In this document: in pieces, positions 23,841 to 35,526 of the stretch
Numbering within the stretch: position 1 is the first letter of the stretch
Layout: each line of letters begins with the position of its first letter
Assembly (NCBI GenBank): GCA_963920765.1
Contig: OY987244.1
Location: forward strand, 23,478,358-23,542,357
From: Ulota crispa
Lineage: Eukaryota > Streptophyta > Bryopsida > Orthotrichales > Orthotrichaceae
Direction of reading: 5' to 3'
DNA: 64,000 nucleotides
Translations under genes and position numbers: made by a program
Notes under the pieces: generated by a model
The model's database searches: none
The model's input: the letters and a program-made list of their open reading frames with translations, nothing else
Told to the model about the DNA's origin: nothing

Positions 23841-25115
23841 CATTAATTTTATGCTTATGTCTTACTTTTCGATAAGAAAGAAATTGCTTTAAGCTGAAAA
23901 TACAAGTCAAAAAGGCTAATATTGGCTTGCAATAGGTCCTTTGTACTTTTGTGCTTTTACTACGGAAGATGAAATAGTAGAATTATTGTTTTTTATAAAA
24001 TTTGGTACTAGGATAGAATAAATCATCATTGATATTACTGGGTAAATTTAAGATTGGTTTAAATGAAACTGAAACATTAAATAATAAAGTGTTTCATTAA
24101 AAATTATAGTCAAGGATCAAATTAAGGATCTTAGGATGTTCTTAATGGCTCCTATTATCTTAGGTTTACCTTTTATCATAGTTGTGTCATGGAAGTTGAT
24201 CCTTGTTCTTCCAAACATGCAATAATCCATATTGTGCTTTATAGGCATGTTCTAGCATTTGTAACCATACAAAGAAATTCCAAATTGTATAAACATAGAC
24301 AATCTCTTACATGGCAAATCTTTGGATTGACCTAAAACTTCTAAAAAGGTCTAAAAATTCTCAAAGATAAAACAAGGCATAAGATATCAAGAGTTTAAAA
24401 AAGTTATTCAATATAATGTAAGATATGTGTCAAGTGGATGGTTTGGCTAACAATTATAACCTTTTGTGCCCTTTTAGTCTACATAGTTTCTAATAATGAA
24501 AACCTTTGAATCTTTTTGGTTTTGTTTTATATTTGATACACTTTGACAATCCATACTGATAAAGTCAAAACAACAATAATCTTATTTTTAATAATGACTT
24601 TAAATGCTTAATTTATGATTTCAAAAAACATATTCCAAACAAATAGTTATAGAATCTCTCTGTCATAAAGTTTCATTTAAATTTTTTTTTTAATACTTAA
24701 AATTGAGAGCCTATCATTTTGATGTTGTTATGCACTTATAACATTCAAAACAAAGAATAAAGATAACAATACAGTCATAAATCCTAAAAATCAAAAGATT
24801 TGAACAAAATTTGAGTATTGGACGATCGCAAGACAACGTGCAGCCGTTTGGAATTTGAAACTTGAAATTTGAAATTTGTTGTTATTGGACGGCATATGGA
24901 GCGGAGCCTTGCTACAAGTCCTTGATGTATTAAGTTAGGGTGGAACAGAAGCTCTTCGGGTTTTGCGCTCTGTGTCATAATAGCGAAGTTAGGGTTAGGT
25001 TTTGGATTGGATTCCAAGTGGAATAAGGGGCTTCAAACATCAACTTTTTTAGGTGACTAGGTTGCAATTTACTTTGGTGAATGCACTAGTGAATAGCAAG
25101 GTGACTCATCTCTGG
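23841..25115. other. AT-rich intergenic stretch, nothing recognised
   Basis: No element ends or genes identified. A short minus-strand open frame (24784-25017) has no motif. Confidence 0.4.
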
Positions 25116-25152
25116 AGTTCACTCCTAACGTGGTTCAAGTTAGGAGTGAACT
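25116..25152. repeat. Small perfect hairpin
   Basis: AGTTCACTCCTAAC is followed nine bases later by its exact reverse complement, and the pairing continues imperfectly outward (CTCA.../...TGAG). It could be the core of a decayed miniature element or an RNA stem. No terminal duplication was identified. Confidence 0.6.
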
Positions 25153-26142
25153 TCAGAAACTCACTTTAGCGCGGCTCATCATCTTGGGTGTCTCAGACCT
25201 AGATCCCAAACTTATGCACAAAATCCTAATCACAAACTTAGGGATCTTTGGGCATGTAAGTGAATGAAAATAATGCACGAATGAGCTAGGACCTGTGAGG
25301 TGAGAAACTCATAGATCAGATTTTATGTTTGAAGCACCCTAAAGAGGCCGGGAGGTGGAGAGTTGCATGCGGAGGTGAGAATTTTGTTTTATGAATTTGC
25401 AGTATTTGCATTAATACTTCTGCTGTATACTTCGTGGACGAGGTCGCTGGAAATGTAATTTGTCTTAGCAATATCTTCTTCTTCTTAATTGTAGCCTTTT
25501 GGTAAGCGGGATATTTCAGAGCGGAAATTTAATTTGGACTACTAGAGCAGTGCTGCATTTGGTTCTTACCTACAGAGCATGCTTATGTCTGCCGTATTGG
25601 AAACAAAATGATTGTTCATATGCTCAAATCTTGTTCTAATGTCATCTCTTTACGGTCATTGTAGTGTTGGCTACGTATTGACCTGCTTGCTTGTTTGAAA
25701 GGTATTTGCCATTGCTTTATTTTACTGACAAAGCAAAGTCAGTTGTTAGACAATTTTTAATCCTCATGAGCTTCTTTTCTGTATTATTGCCTAAATGACT
25801 TTGCAAATACGAGTTCCGAGTATCTTGCAACAAAGTAAACATCCAGTACTGTAAATTTTCAGGTTGCTTGGAATTCGTTGACCTTGAGGATTTTTTAAAT
25901 TGATATTTGACAGCTATGAAACAGCTCCATTGTCATGTTTGCTGTTATGGCAAGTTTCAGTGTGGCAAAATGTGACGTTCAAATGCCGGAAATTAGAACT
26001 TTCAAGTGTTTGGGGGGTTTTGTAGTTGAACAATAAAAATCTGAAACCTTAGAGCTCAAAATGTTTAGATCCAGTTCAATTTAAATAGTCAAAAATTGAA
26101 TGGACGCTCTGAATAATGACTTTTTAAATCCAAAACTCTTAC
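25153..26142. other. Non-repetitive intergenic sequence
   Basis: Mixed composition with T-rich tracts, less repeat-like than its surroundings, but no coding signal or structured RNA recognised. Confidence 0.35.
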
Positions 26143-26145
26143 TAT

Positions 26146-26307
26146 CACTACAAGAAAAACTGTCCAGAGTGACACGTTTGAATTGACTGAAATATCCACG
26201 TTGACAAAAAATTGACAAAAACATGTCCAAATTGACAAAATGTGTCCAAATCAAGGTGAACTAATTGATAAAAAAAATGTGTAAATTGACACTGCTCCCT
26301 TGTAGTG
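26146..26307. mobile_element. Complete CACTA-type miniature element
   Basis: It starts CACTACAAGAAAAACTG and ends CCCTTGTAGTG. TAT is present at 26143-26145 and 26308-26310. The interior holds repeated TGACAAAA and GTCCAAAT motifs, matching the arrays at 5041-5210 and 1071-1218. It is 162 bp and non-coding. Confidence 0.85.
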
Positions 26308-26310
26308 TAT

Positions 26311-28210
26311 CCAAAAACGGGCCAAAGTTGACCAAATTTAGTAAGGTCAATTGCATGTCATTTTGTTTTAGTTGTCTTTATCTTTTGCAATAGCAACACA
26401 TTGCCACATTCTTTTGTATGAAAGAGTTGTACTTAAAGAAATTATTGGATAATGGACAGGTCAACTTACATCCAAAGATGCATGACTAACCCAAATCTAC
26501 CTTATATGGATACATGACTAACATTAGCTTCTTGCTATAATGGTCGTGCTTGACTCATTTGTAATTGTCAATGTTGTGACATTGAAGTGCATAATCTCTC
26601 AAAACAAGGACTAGCATAGATTTGAAGTTCTAAAAAAACATTTGAAAAACTACTTTTTTAGTGATTATGTCAATGTAATAAATATGACCATCTAGTAGTT
26701 TTCTTTTTGGGTTATAAAATAAAATATACTATTACAAGATTTTTTCCACTAATAGCCGCAATTATGTGTTGTTGAGTTCTAGTTCAAGAATAAAAAAGAC
26801 ATATCAAACCTATCCCACAAGGTATGAAATGTCACCACCATTCATTCAACCTTTTTTCAAGATCTTGTTTTAAATTGCATTTGGGGTCTTCTCCAACTTG
26901 TACAAAGCATGTAATGTTATTTTGTTATCAAAAACGCAAGTTAATTAAGAAATTAGAATTTAATTCAAAATTAAAATTGAAAGTAGGACTAAATGACGGA
27001 CAACATTTTATGACCAATTGACAAAATGATAGGTGAACATAATTCAATTGTTGGATTTTTTTGAATTGATGCCCTAATCTTAATGTCCTAGAGTTGAACA
27101 TTCTTCAATGAGTGCTTATTATGTTTATTAGGACACACTTGGAATTAGCTAATCCTACCCTAGAAGTCTCTCCAATTGGCTTCTCTACCATTTACAGAAA
27201 GCTTGGGAGCTCACTGTCGGCAATCTGGCCTATGTACTGAAGAAGCTTAAGTATATATTTATAACCGCTGGTTTCTTTCAAGTTTCTTTTCTTTAGTGAT
27301 TGCTTTTGGAGCACCTTGTTTTGCCTTACTGATATATAGCAACTCGGTCCATGCACTTCATCTCATCCCTGAAAGCCGCTTCCTTATACTAGAGAGTTGT
27401 GTCTCTGTATCCTAGAGCTGCAAGCAACCAAGCACATATGCTTCCTTTGATTTCACTTATCATGTCCAGGTTTGTCTTGGTCCTTGTCTGATTTGGAACA
27501 TAAATTACTTTTTCATAACTTCAATGGAACCGGTTCTCTTTACAGATGGTAGCTGTTTATTAAACAAGGAGAGGCATGTTGTTTTCCATACCATGGGGCT
27601 GCTTTAGTGATTTGAGGTTTTCCTTTACCATTAAACATGATTGAACAAAATATTGAGTAATAGTAATACTGTGAAGTTTGTTCCTTTATGCAAGTGTCTG
27701 TGTCTTCAAAACGATCATGTCATTCTAGGTTACTAGTTGTGTATGAATCTAGAATGTTGTCCTGAATGCTGCTACTTTCTTGTACTAAAGCAGATCTTGT
27801 TTTCTTGTCGCAAGGAAATCCAGGCAATGTCATTGATTGGTATCTCAAGTTTATTTCTTACATTTGATATGGTGATGAAACATACAGTTCTTCTGTCATG
27901 ATAATCTCACTTGAACTATACAGTATACAGAGTGGAACTCTAACATGTTGAACTTTTATATGAGGCACAGTAATGGCGTTAAAGAAATTTCATTGGCAAG
28001 CCCCAGGATTGAAGTCAGATGAGTTGTTTGCGGCTGAAATTTTTACTGGCGCACTTCAAGAAGAATGCTTGTGCTTGAGGAAGCTTTTGGTTTTGACTTC
28101 TACCCACTAATTATGATGTCACACGTATCTTAAAAACACAGCATCAACATGGTTTGTTTCATTGATTCTGTTTCTCATTTTTGCTAGTATCGTATAAACC
28201 CCTAAATGAC
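26311..28210. other. Intergenic stretch, nothing recognised
   Basis: About 1.9 kb of moderately AT-rich DNA. The right part (27.1-28.2 kb) looks transcript-like, with T-rich and intron-like stretches, but no open frame with coding character was found on either strand. Confidence 0.35.
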
Positions 28211-28214
28211 CAAA

Positions 28215-28518
28215 AACGTGTTATTCATTAATTTGGGAAAACCATGGGTACCATTTTGTACCTCGCCTTATTCCAAAATTGTCACCTTAATTCAAATTAA
28301 GAAGGTCACTTCATACCTAGTTAATGAACTTTTGCCCAAAATTTCAAAAGTTAATGAATTTTTTGTCCAAAAAGAGCATATTTCTGAATGATATATATCT
28401 CATTTCATTGAAAAACAATCAAAGAATTCCCAATTCAATGAATATAGTGTTCTCTGGACAAAAAAAAGCTAGAAGTCCCACTTTGTACGCTTTTTCCCAA
28501 ATTAATGAATAACACATT
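28215..28518. mobile_element. Family D miniature element with CAAA duplication
   Basis: The ends AACGTGTTATTCATTAATTT and inverted AATGTGTTATTCATTAATTT agree. CAAA lies at 28211-28214 and 28519-28522. Inner copies of similar end-like sequence (CAATGAATATAGTGTT near 28.44 kb) suggest internal duplication. Closest to 50185-50439. Confidence 0.8.
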
Positions 28519-28522
28519 CAAA

Positions 28523-29785
28523 GTACCTATGGAAGAGAATTGGATTTTGGACAAGCTTGTAATATTGGGAATTTTGACCAATTTTTATGGTTTTTTTCTT
28601 TTTGAAATAGAGTTTTGCAAGGACTATGTGATGATGTAATTTTTATTGAAATTGAATTTATTATTAAAAAGTTGTGAGTGTTTTATGGGTATTTTATATA
28701 AAGTGACAAGTTGAGCATGCCAGTTTTTATTGAATTCTTCCAAGGGCAACCAATGAATGCATGACCTTTCATTTGAGTATGTCCGAAGCAATAACATATT
28801 AGATAAATACATTATTGTGTTGAATAAATATGTTAACTTCTAAATTACACTAGCTATTAGATACTTGGTTTTTTACTTCAACATTTTGTTTGTGGTTGTC
28901 AATAAATTTAAAATCTTTCAAACTACTACTTAAATTTTTATTTTCTTAAAAATATCTTTTGAAAATTTGGATTGCAAAATATCTCAATGTAATGCAAAAT
29001 TCAAGCACATGTTTGAAACTTGGTTTGCAATGCAAATCCATGTAGGGTGTATTCCATGTCTCCATTGACCACAAAAAGTTGTAAAAATATGCATATCAAG
29101 ACTTAGAACACGTTCAACAAATCCTTTTAACATCCATAGTGCAAAAAATATCCACAACATGTGGTCAAAAGGATCTGAAAATTTTGAACAAAGGCCAAAA
29201 ACAATTATTTAACTAACTTATAATGATCACCTCTCTAAATTTGTACGGTGAAACTTCACAAAACCTTTGCCATGTCTTTTTATATAAGCCTAGTGCAAGA
29301 TCTTGCAATTAGATTAGTACAAAAATTTTAAAAAAAAACCTGTTTTTGGGATAAATGGCTAGAAACGGCAATTTGAATGTATTTTTTTAAGGAAACAGGC
29401 TTGGTTATTTTGGGGTTAGTCAGTTAGTGTGATTTAAACTGTAACATTTTTTTACCGCCTTCTCTTCAACCAAAATCTAAACGACCACTAGTTACAATTA
29501 GTAAAATTATTTTGTTAATTATCGCTATTTTGCTACACCAAAATTGGTGTGGTTAGTTGTTCTATAGTATTTTTTGAAAAAATGTAAAATATTTAGTCAA
29601 TTTTTATACATGGATTTGGGAGTAGGAGCACGGTTTTCACGGTTCCACTTGATGTTGCATCACCTTACTCATGCATTATTTAATGTCTCACTAAATCATC
29701 ATGTGATTTAGCCTTGTTGAAAGGTTGAAAGCGTCCAACTTTACATTTGTAAAAAATGTAAACATCCTTGCTGCTCAACCATTTT
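28523..29785. other. AT-rich intergenic stretch, nothing recognised
   Basis: No genes, no paired terminal repeats and no coding-like segments seen. Confidence 0.4.
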
Positions 29786-29989
29786 CACTAGAAGAAAAAC
29801 ATGTCATACACAATTGTCACAAATTGCCACGACTAGGTCACAATAACTGTCTTACAATTGCACTAACAATTGCATGACTAGATTGTAGTTGTGCAAATAT
29901 TTTGCAGTTGTTGTGCAGTTGTAAGGCAGTTATTGTGGCCTAGTCGTGGCAATTTGTGGCAGTCGTTTATCCTTGTTTTTCTTCTAGAT
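29786..29989. mobile_element. CACTA-type miniature element, CACTAGAAG subfamily
   Basis: The left end CACTAGAAGAAAAACATG pairs with the right CCTTGTTTTTCTTCTAG, whose last two bases have mutated. CACAAATTGCCACGACTAGG recurs inverted near the right end. The centre has CAGTTGTTGTGCAGTTG repeats as in 9701-9915. No clean 3-bp duplication remains, so it is older than that copy. Confidence 0.7.
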
Positions 29990-31310
29990 TCAAAAAAAAA
30001 ACTAAGACCATTTCATCCAAAATATATTTAATAGTTATTTAGACTTGTTCATAGCCTTCTGCAAAGTTTATGGTGGACTTTGTGGTCTTGGTGCAGCTAC
30101 TAACATGCCTATTGTGCAATGCAAATACATTCAAAAACCACAAATTTAATGTGTATTTTGTTAGACCAATTCAAAACCTCAAGAGGTAACTTATTGCATT
30201 TTAGAGACAACATGCAGCATAATATAGATTACATTTTTTCTTTGCAGGTAAAATTTATAAAAACTTAAAATAAGATAGAAGCCATTGAAAGTCAAAAATC
30301 ATTCATAAGTAATTTAGGTGGCCTTCAAATGTGGATCATTAGTATTTTGTACATATAATTTAGTGTGTTATATATTGGATCCTCTTGACTAAGTTTACTA
30401 CAGCATGTGTAAATAGCTAGGGGCAAAGCTGGGTCAAATGCATTGTTTTTATTTTTGGCAATTAAATGCCCAATTTCTTCAAATTAAAGTGTGTAACTTC
30501 AAGGCTTTAGGGGGAAAAAAAGGGTTGTATACTTCTTTGTCTAATTTTTCTCCTTTCAACTTGTTTTTCAATTCAAGATTCTTTTTTTATAAAGAATCTA
30601 ACCTAGAATAAATTATACTTAATAGATAGTATAAGTAATGATAGGGTTCCATCAAATAAGCCATTTTGCCAGTTGTAAGTAATTACAAGGATCTTTTAAT
30701 TCTTGCCTACAAGATAAATAGCCCCGAAAAAAAAACCCCACCACACGGGGTACTCAAAATACACATAGATTGCTCCCCCAAGTTCAAAACCTAAAACTGG
30801 TGTAAAGTAGACACACCCATTCCTAATCGCTCCCCAATTCCGCACCCTAGTTTTGAGGTGTTCATTGTCCACTCTTGAACCCAAAGTGGAGCAATGAACA
30901 CTACTTGCACAAGCAAATTTTGCCACATGTCAGTTGCTAAACTACTTTGGGAGGGTTGGGATTGGGACCATCAAGTGCCATTATAGGAACACATCCAAGC
31001 ACTTTCAAGATTAGTCTAGAGTCTGTTGGTAATAGAAACCCTATGAGTTGCAACTTTGCTCTTTAATATAAAATAATCTACAATATTTTTTTCCACCAAA
31101 ATTTTGGTCCATGATAGCTTGTTGAGAGGCTAACCCTCCAAAAAAAATTTTGAATTTTTTGAGACCTTGAGGTATCCCAAACCCTTAAATAGTTGAGTAT
31201 GGGTATGTCTACCTTAGTGGTGAACTTCATCTAAACTCTACTAGTGCCATCTTATCCTATACCAGAATAGACCATATCACTCAAGTATGTTCTCTTTGAC
31301 GAGTTAATAC
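29990..31310. other. AT-rich intergenic stretch
   Basis: No gene or element ends recognised. A minus-strand open frame at 30696-30926 overlaps an A/C-rich tract and lacks motifs. Confidence 0.4.
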
Positions 31311-31313
31311 TTA

Positions 31314-31833
31314 GGGCATCATCAATCCAGCATTGGGACTTTGGCTGGAACTAGGGCGGCAAAATCTTTGCTATTTTTTGAGTGGTGCATAATTAGAAAA
31401 TGAGATTACTATCATTGGAAGCATATATAAAAACTCATCAAACAAATCAAATGACATATGGTATTGGAAATTGGACAATCAAACTACAGCCCATTGAAAA
31501 AATAGCTAAAGGACAAACAACACGGCAAACCATGCCTAGTAAAGAATAATTAGATAGTGGCACTCCAAATTTTCAGAATTTGGAGTGCCACTATCTAATT
31601 ATTCTTTACTAGGCATGGTTTGCCGTGTTGTTTGTCCTTTAGCTATTTTTTCAATGGGCTGTAGTTTGATTGTCCAATTTCCAATACCATATGTCATTTG
31701 ATTTGTTTGATGAGTTTTTATATATGCTTCCAATGATAGTAATCTCATTTTCTAATTATGCACCACTCAAAAAATAGCAAAGATTTTGCCGCCCTAGTTC
31801 CAGCCAAAGTCCCAATGCTGGATTGATGATGCC
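31314..31833. mobile_element. Tourist-like foldback, almost perfect palindrome
   Basis: The ends GGGCATCATCAATCC and GGATTGATGATGCC face each other, with TTA at 31311-31313 and 31834-31836, as for PIF/Harbinger-derived miniature elements. Reading both arms inward I found no internal mismatch over roughly 255 bases; only the terminal base and a few-base loop near 31574 differ. A transcript would form a very long perfect hairpin. There is no open frame. Identical arms mean a very recent origin, gene conversion between arms, or an assembly artefact. Confidence 0.85.
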
Positions 31834-31836
31834 TTA

Positions 31837-33200
31837 GGAGTTAGGACATCTGGAATGCACCCGGCAACAGTCCCGGTATATTGTGTCCAATTCTGGTGAT
31901 AGGTTCTTTGGCACCATTTGAACTACTAACAACGCGCAAAGGACTGCCACAGAAGGTGCAGGCCGAATTGCTAAGGTTAATGTTTTGCAAATTGTCAACA
32001 AACCAACCGCAGCTTCCATTGCTTACACATTTGAGGGAGGCGAATGCTAACAAAACCATCACGGTCTCTCTCTCTATCTTTCTATCAATGTTCTCCACGT
32101 CTATTTTAAAGAATCTTTGGTGTTTTGGTGCTCATTGTGTGGTCAGAAAAAATAAAAAAACTTCAACTGAGCAGTACATGTTGCGGTTTTTTACTTTACA
32201 TCTTCTTGCTTATAAACTTGTAATTGTGATTGCCACCACTATGGCTAGACGGATTGTGGAACAACACTAGATACCGCCATGCATTGACCATGGATAATGC
32301 AGTGGAAATTTATTAATGTTGTAATGAGAATAGAGCCAGTTGGAACTGGAAATAGTTGATTTTTTTTCTTCTGTTTTTAGTTATATGAGCAGAGGTGTTT
32401 AGGTTTTGTAAAATTTGGTACAATAGAGGTTAGAGTGAAAAACAAATGTACAGACTACAGGCTAAGATATTGTTAAATTAATGGAGAGAATGAAACATTT
32501 CAGTTGTTTATGTGAATTGTTATGTTTTGTGTTTTGAAATATACAGAAAAGATTGTTGTGGAATATTGTATTGTTTGGTCAAGCCTTGCAGAGATTGACT
32601 GAGACCGGTGAGAAGATGAAAATGGAGTTATCTTCTCTTTTTCAGGCTAGCATAAGGTGAGCAAAGAAACTACAATTTATAGTTAAGTTGTTATCATCCA
32701 CAACTAAGTTTCACATAGGAACTTCAGTTGTATGCGAATTTACACAAACTGTTTTGCAACTAGAGCAATGAAATATTTTGACCTGTCTATCTCTCTCTTT
32801 CTATTAATGTTCTCCATGTGGGTTTTAAAGAATTTTTGGTGTTTTGGTGCTCATTGACTGGTAAAAAAAATCAAAAACTTTAAGTGAGAGGGCAGTACAT
32901 GTCGCAAGTTTTTTTTTTGTTGTCTTTAGATACCTGCCAAGTAAGCTTATGTTACTAAAGGACATTTGTAATTCACGAATTTGTTACAAGTGAAAAAGTT
33001 TGACGCACGGGAAAGGGTTGTGCAGTCTTTGCACTTCACTGAGCCTAAAAGCTAAGCCTCATCATATTGCTGCTGGAATTTCCTTGGCTGCTAAGTTGCT
33101 CAAAGATCCAAGACTGAGCAAAATGAACCTGAGCCAAGGACAGTCTGAAGCTCCCGCTTCAAACATGCATCATCATCAGCGAAGTCATTTAAGGAGTGTG
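31837..33200. other. Intergenic stretch with a dispersed direct repeat
   Basis: A possible further Harbinger-type left end (TTAGGACATCTGGAATGC, 31841 onward) resembles the end at 35117, but no right partner was found. The only other structure is the pair of direct repeats listed next. Open frames near 31.83-32.27 kb on both strands show no motif. Confidence 0.35.
32065..32915. repeat. Two direct repeat copies of about 130 bp, 720 bp apart
   Basis: Segments 32065-32192 and 32785-32915 share TCTATCTCTCTCTTTCTAT-like starts, TTTTGGTGTTTTGGTGCTCA-type middles and GCAGTACATGT ends, with scattered differences. No terminal repeats or coding sequence link them. They may be duplicated remnants of one element. 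Confidence 0.65.
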
Positions 33201-33290
33201 ATTTTTGGGTGATAGTGCAAAGGTTTTTGGGTGATAGTGCCGAGGTTTTTGGGTGATAATATAGAGATTTTTGGGTGATAGTAAAGATAG
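33201..33290. repeat. Tandem repeat, 22-bp unit, four copies
   Basis: The unit TTTTTGGGTGATAGTGCCGA plus two bases repeats four times with small changes, and a partial unit (TTTTTAGGTGATAATAAAGA) recurs near 33323. Confidence 0.85.
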
Positions 33291-33454
33291 ATTTGCTTTT
33301 AAGAGTTAAATCTGTACACAAGTTTTTAGGTGATAATAAAGAGAGTTCTGCCTTATTTTCTTATGAACCATGTTGCCAAAGAAAACATGACAAGCACACA
33401 AATTTAGTAGACAAGCACTTGCAGGCCAAAATGTGTCCACAGGACACGGGTTAT

Positions 33455-34440
33455 CCCCTAAAGCATTAAACACCCTTTTTTGGCAACATAACAATCTTGG
33501 GTAGTTCACTACTAATGGGGTTTTCATTTTTTTTCTTTAAAATTTTCACACATGATGTGTCTAAGGAGTAGTTTTAAAGCCCAACATAATTCATAACTTT
33601 TGGCTTTATGATTCAAAAGTTATTGCATGATACGTAGTTTTCTTTGCTCGGCGGGCAACCAAAAGAACTTTTTTAAAAATTGCATTTTTTGAATTTTGTT
33701 TTTGAAATTGGTTCTTTAGATTTATATATACTAGGGAAGTTTTGAATCATTCCATTTCAATCAATGAGATGAAAGTTATGATGAGATTTTGTTTGCAGGC
33801 AGTTATGAATTCTCCCCTCTAAAATAAACTTTGAATCCCATTAATTTACTCAATTTTCAATATTTTAGAAAACAAAACAAAACCAAAAGGTGTAGATTGG
33901 TTATCACAACATTATAACCATTGGGATTGGAATTTTTCATTTCTATAATTAAGTTCTTAACAATTTAGTGGTTTGAATCATTCTCTACTTCTTTTTACTT
34001 ACTAGTTATTTTCCATGAGTTTTACAATTCCAAATGATTTGAAAATTTTCAAGTGTGTACCCAACTTGCTTTGAGGAACAAATCCAAAAAATTATAACCA
34101 TTTTGGAGTTTTTTCATACAAATATGACCTTGTGAAGTGCAATTGCCCGGATATTTGCAGAGATAAAAAATGACTTTTTGTTAATTCAAACTCAAATATT
34201 TAATAGTCTACATGGTGAAAAATCCTGAATTTTTTTTACGTTTTTTGATACTAGTGTAGTACAAGATCATACGGCTACATTTGTCAAAAAAAAAAAGAAA
34301 AAGAAACAAAGAAAAAAAAAAAAAAAAAAAGAAAAAAAAAAGAAAAAAAAAAGAAAAAAAAATCTGACATTTGATGCTTGTACTAAAAATGACAGTTTTG
34401 AAGCGATTTTGGTACAAATTTGAGCTTAGTGCTTTAGGGG
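33455..34440. mobile_element. Family A element flanked by TTAT instead of TTAA
   Basis: The left end CCCCTAAAGCATTAA pairs with the inverted right end CCCCTAAAGCACTAA. Both flanks are TTAT (33451-33454, 34441-34444). The interior shares long tracts with 36643-37574 (GAAATTGGTTCTTTAGATTT, GAATCATT-CATTTCAATCAATGA, TAAAATAAACTTTGAA). About 986 bp, no transposase. Identical non-canonical flanks suggest insertion into a TTAT site. Confidence 0.75.
34286..34362 (+). repeat. Purine-only GAAA/A-rich low-complexity tract
   Basis: Seventy-odd bases consisting almost only of A and G, inside the family A element at 33455-34440 near its right end. Confidence 0.9.
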
Positions 34441-34751
34441 TTATACTAGTTAGGAATAACAAAAAAACACATGTTCAATACATTTACCCACATTCGTTTC
34501 ATCCTACTGGCTGATTTGAGCTTGTCTCATCCACCATTCCACCAGGTACTTTTTCCTCCCAAAATCATCACAAGAGATCCCTAATAATTCTTCGTGGGTC
34601 GCCCAGAAATAGTTGCACTTGTTTTAGCTATTCCATAATTATCGAAGAAGTTCAGGATCCCTTTGCTCCAATCAGCGAACGACACGAACTTCTAGTAGGG
34701 AATTGACCATAATGGAAGGCCTCTAATTTATTCTGTACGGAGTCGATGTTA

Positions 34752-35113
34752 GGGCATCTCTTGCGGCACGCTTTCCAAGCCCTGGAAAAGTGAGGTTTCA
34801 CATGAAAAATGACGTGAACCTTTATGGCCAAGCTTGAAGTTCTCTTGCAACCCTAGAGGTTATAAGGTCGCAACTTATATTACAACAAATTGCACAAGTA
34901 CACTTGGTTATGGAGTGGGGTTGTGCATGGACAAAGCTTGGCAAGGATCGTGAAGTAGGCATGGAGAGAGCTTGAATTTGACAAGAACAAGGCTCAATCT
35001 GAAGGCCCTGCGACCTGCACGGGGACGCATTGAGTGTTGTTGGGGACTTGAAACGTGAAAGCCGTTACGGCTAGAAAGTGCAAGGTTATTTTGACGTGCT
35101 ACGTGAGATGCTC
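34752..35113. mobile_element. Tourist-like (PIF/Harbinger) miniature element
   Basis: The left end GGGCATCTCTTGCGGCACG pairs with the inverted right GAGCATCTCACGTAGCACG. TTA lies at 34749-34751 and 35114-35116. It is 362 bp, GC-richer than its surroundings, with no transposase. Confidence 0.75.
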
Positions 35114-35116
35114 TTA

Positions 35117-35489
35117 GGACATCTGTAATGCAAACCTTGGGAACTGGCCCTCTACCGGGAGACAATGAGCTGTTTCACAAGAGTTTTGAAATTTTCATTT
35201 TATTTCCATTGACAACATCGTAATGCACGGCTAGTACATTATTCTCCAAATGAAATTTTGACTAAGCATTATTTGACACGTGGAGGGATGGAACTGATTT
35301 GGTTGTGGCAAAAGTAATGAGACCCTTCCAAGGATAGGTATATTGATGAAAATCAGCAATCTAACTGCTTCGTTTGCCGAGGCCGTGAAAACGCAAGCGC
35401 TCGTATAGGTTGCATTGGTTTGCACAATTAATTGACCATCCAATACGGTTTTGATGTCGTGTTGGATACCCGCTGCATTGCAAATGCTC
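35117..35489. mobile_element. Tourist-like miniature element abutting the previous one
   Basis: The left end GGACATCTGTAATGCAAAC pairs with the inverted right GAGCATTTGCAATGCAGC. It shares TTA 35114-35116 with the preceding element and has TTA at 35490-35492. Two related elements joined by one target triplet imply insertion of one into the duplicated site of the other. Confidence 0.7.
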
Positions 35490-35526
35490 TTACGAGAACA
35501 AAGCTAGCGAAAATTCAAGGTGGTAA

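Noticed and set aside
28194-28210. AAACCCCTAAATGACC next to a family D element, like a family A end
   Set aside because: TATA rather than TTAA precedes it and no inverted partner was found; it may be a decayed remnant but cannot be supported.
31841-31865. TTAGGACATCTGGAATGC as start of another Tourist-like element
   Set aside because: No right end with a TTA flank could be paired with it.
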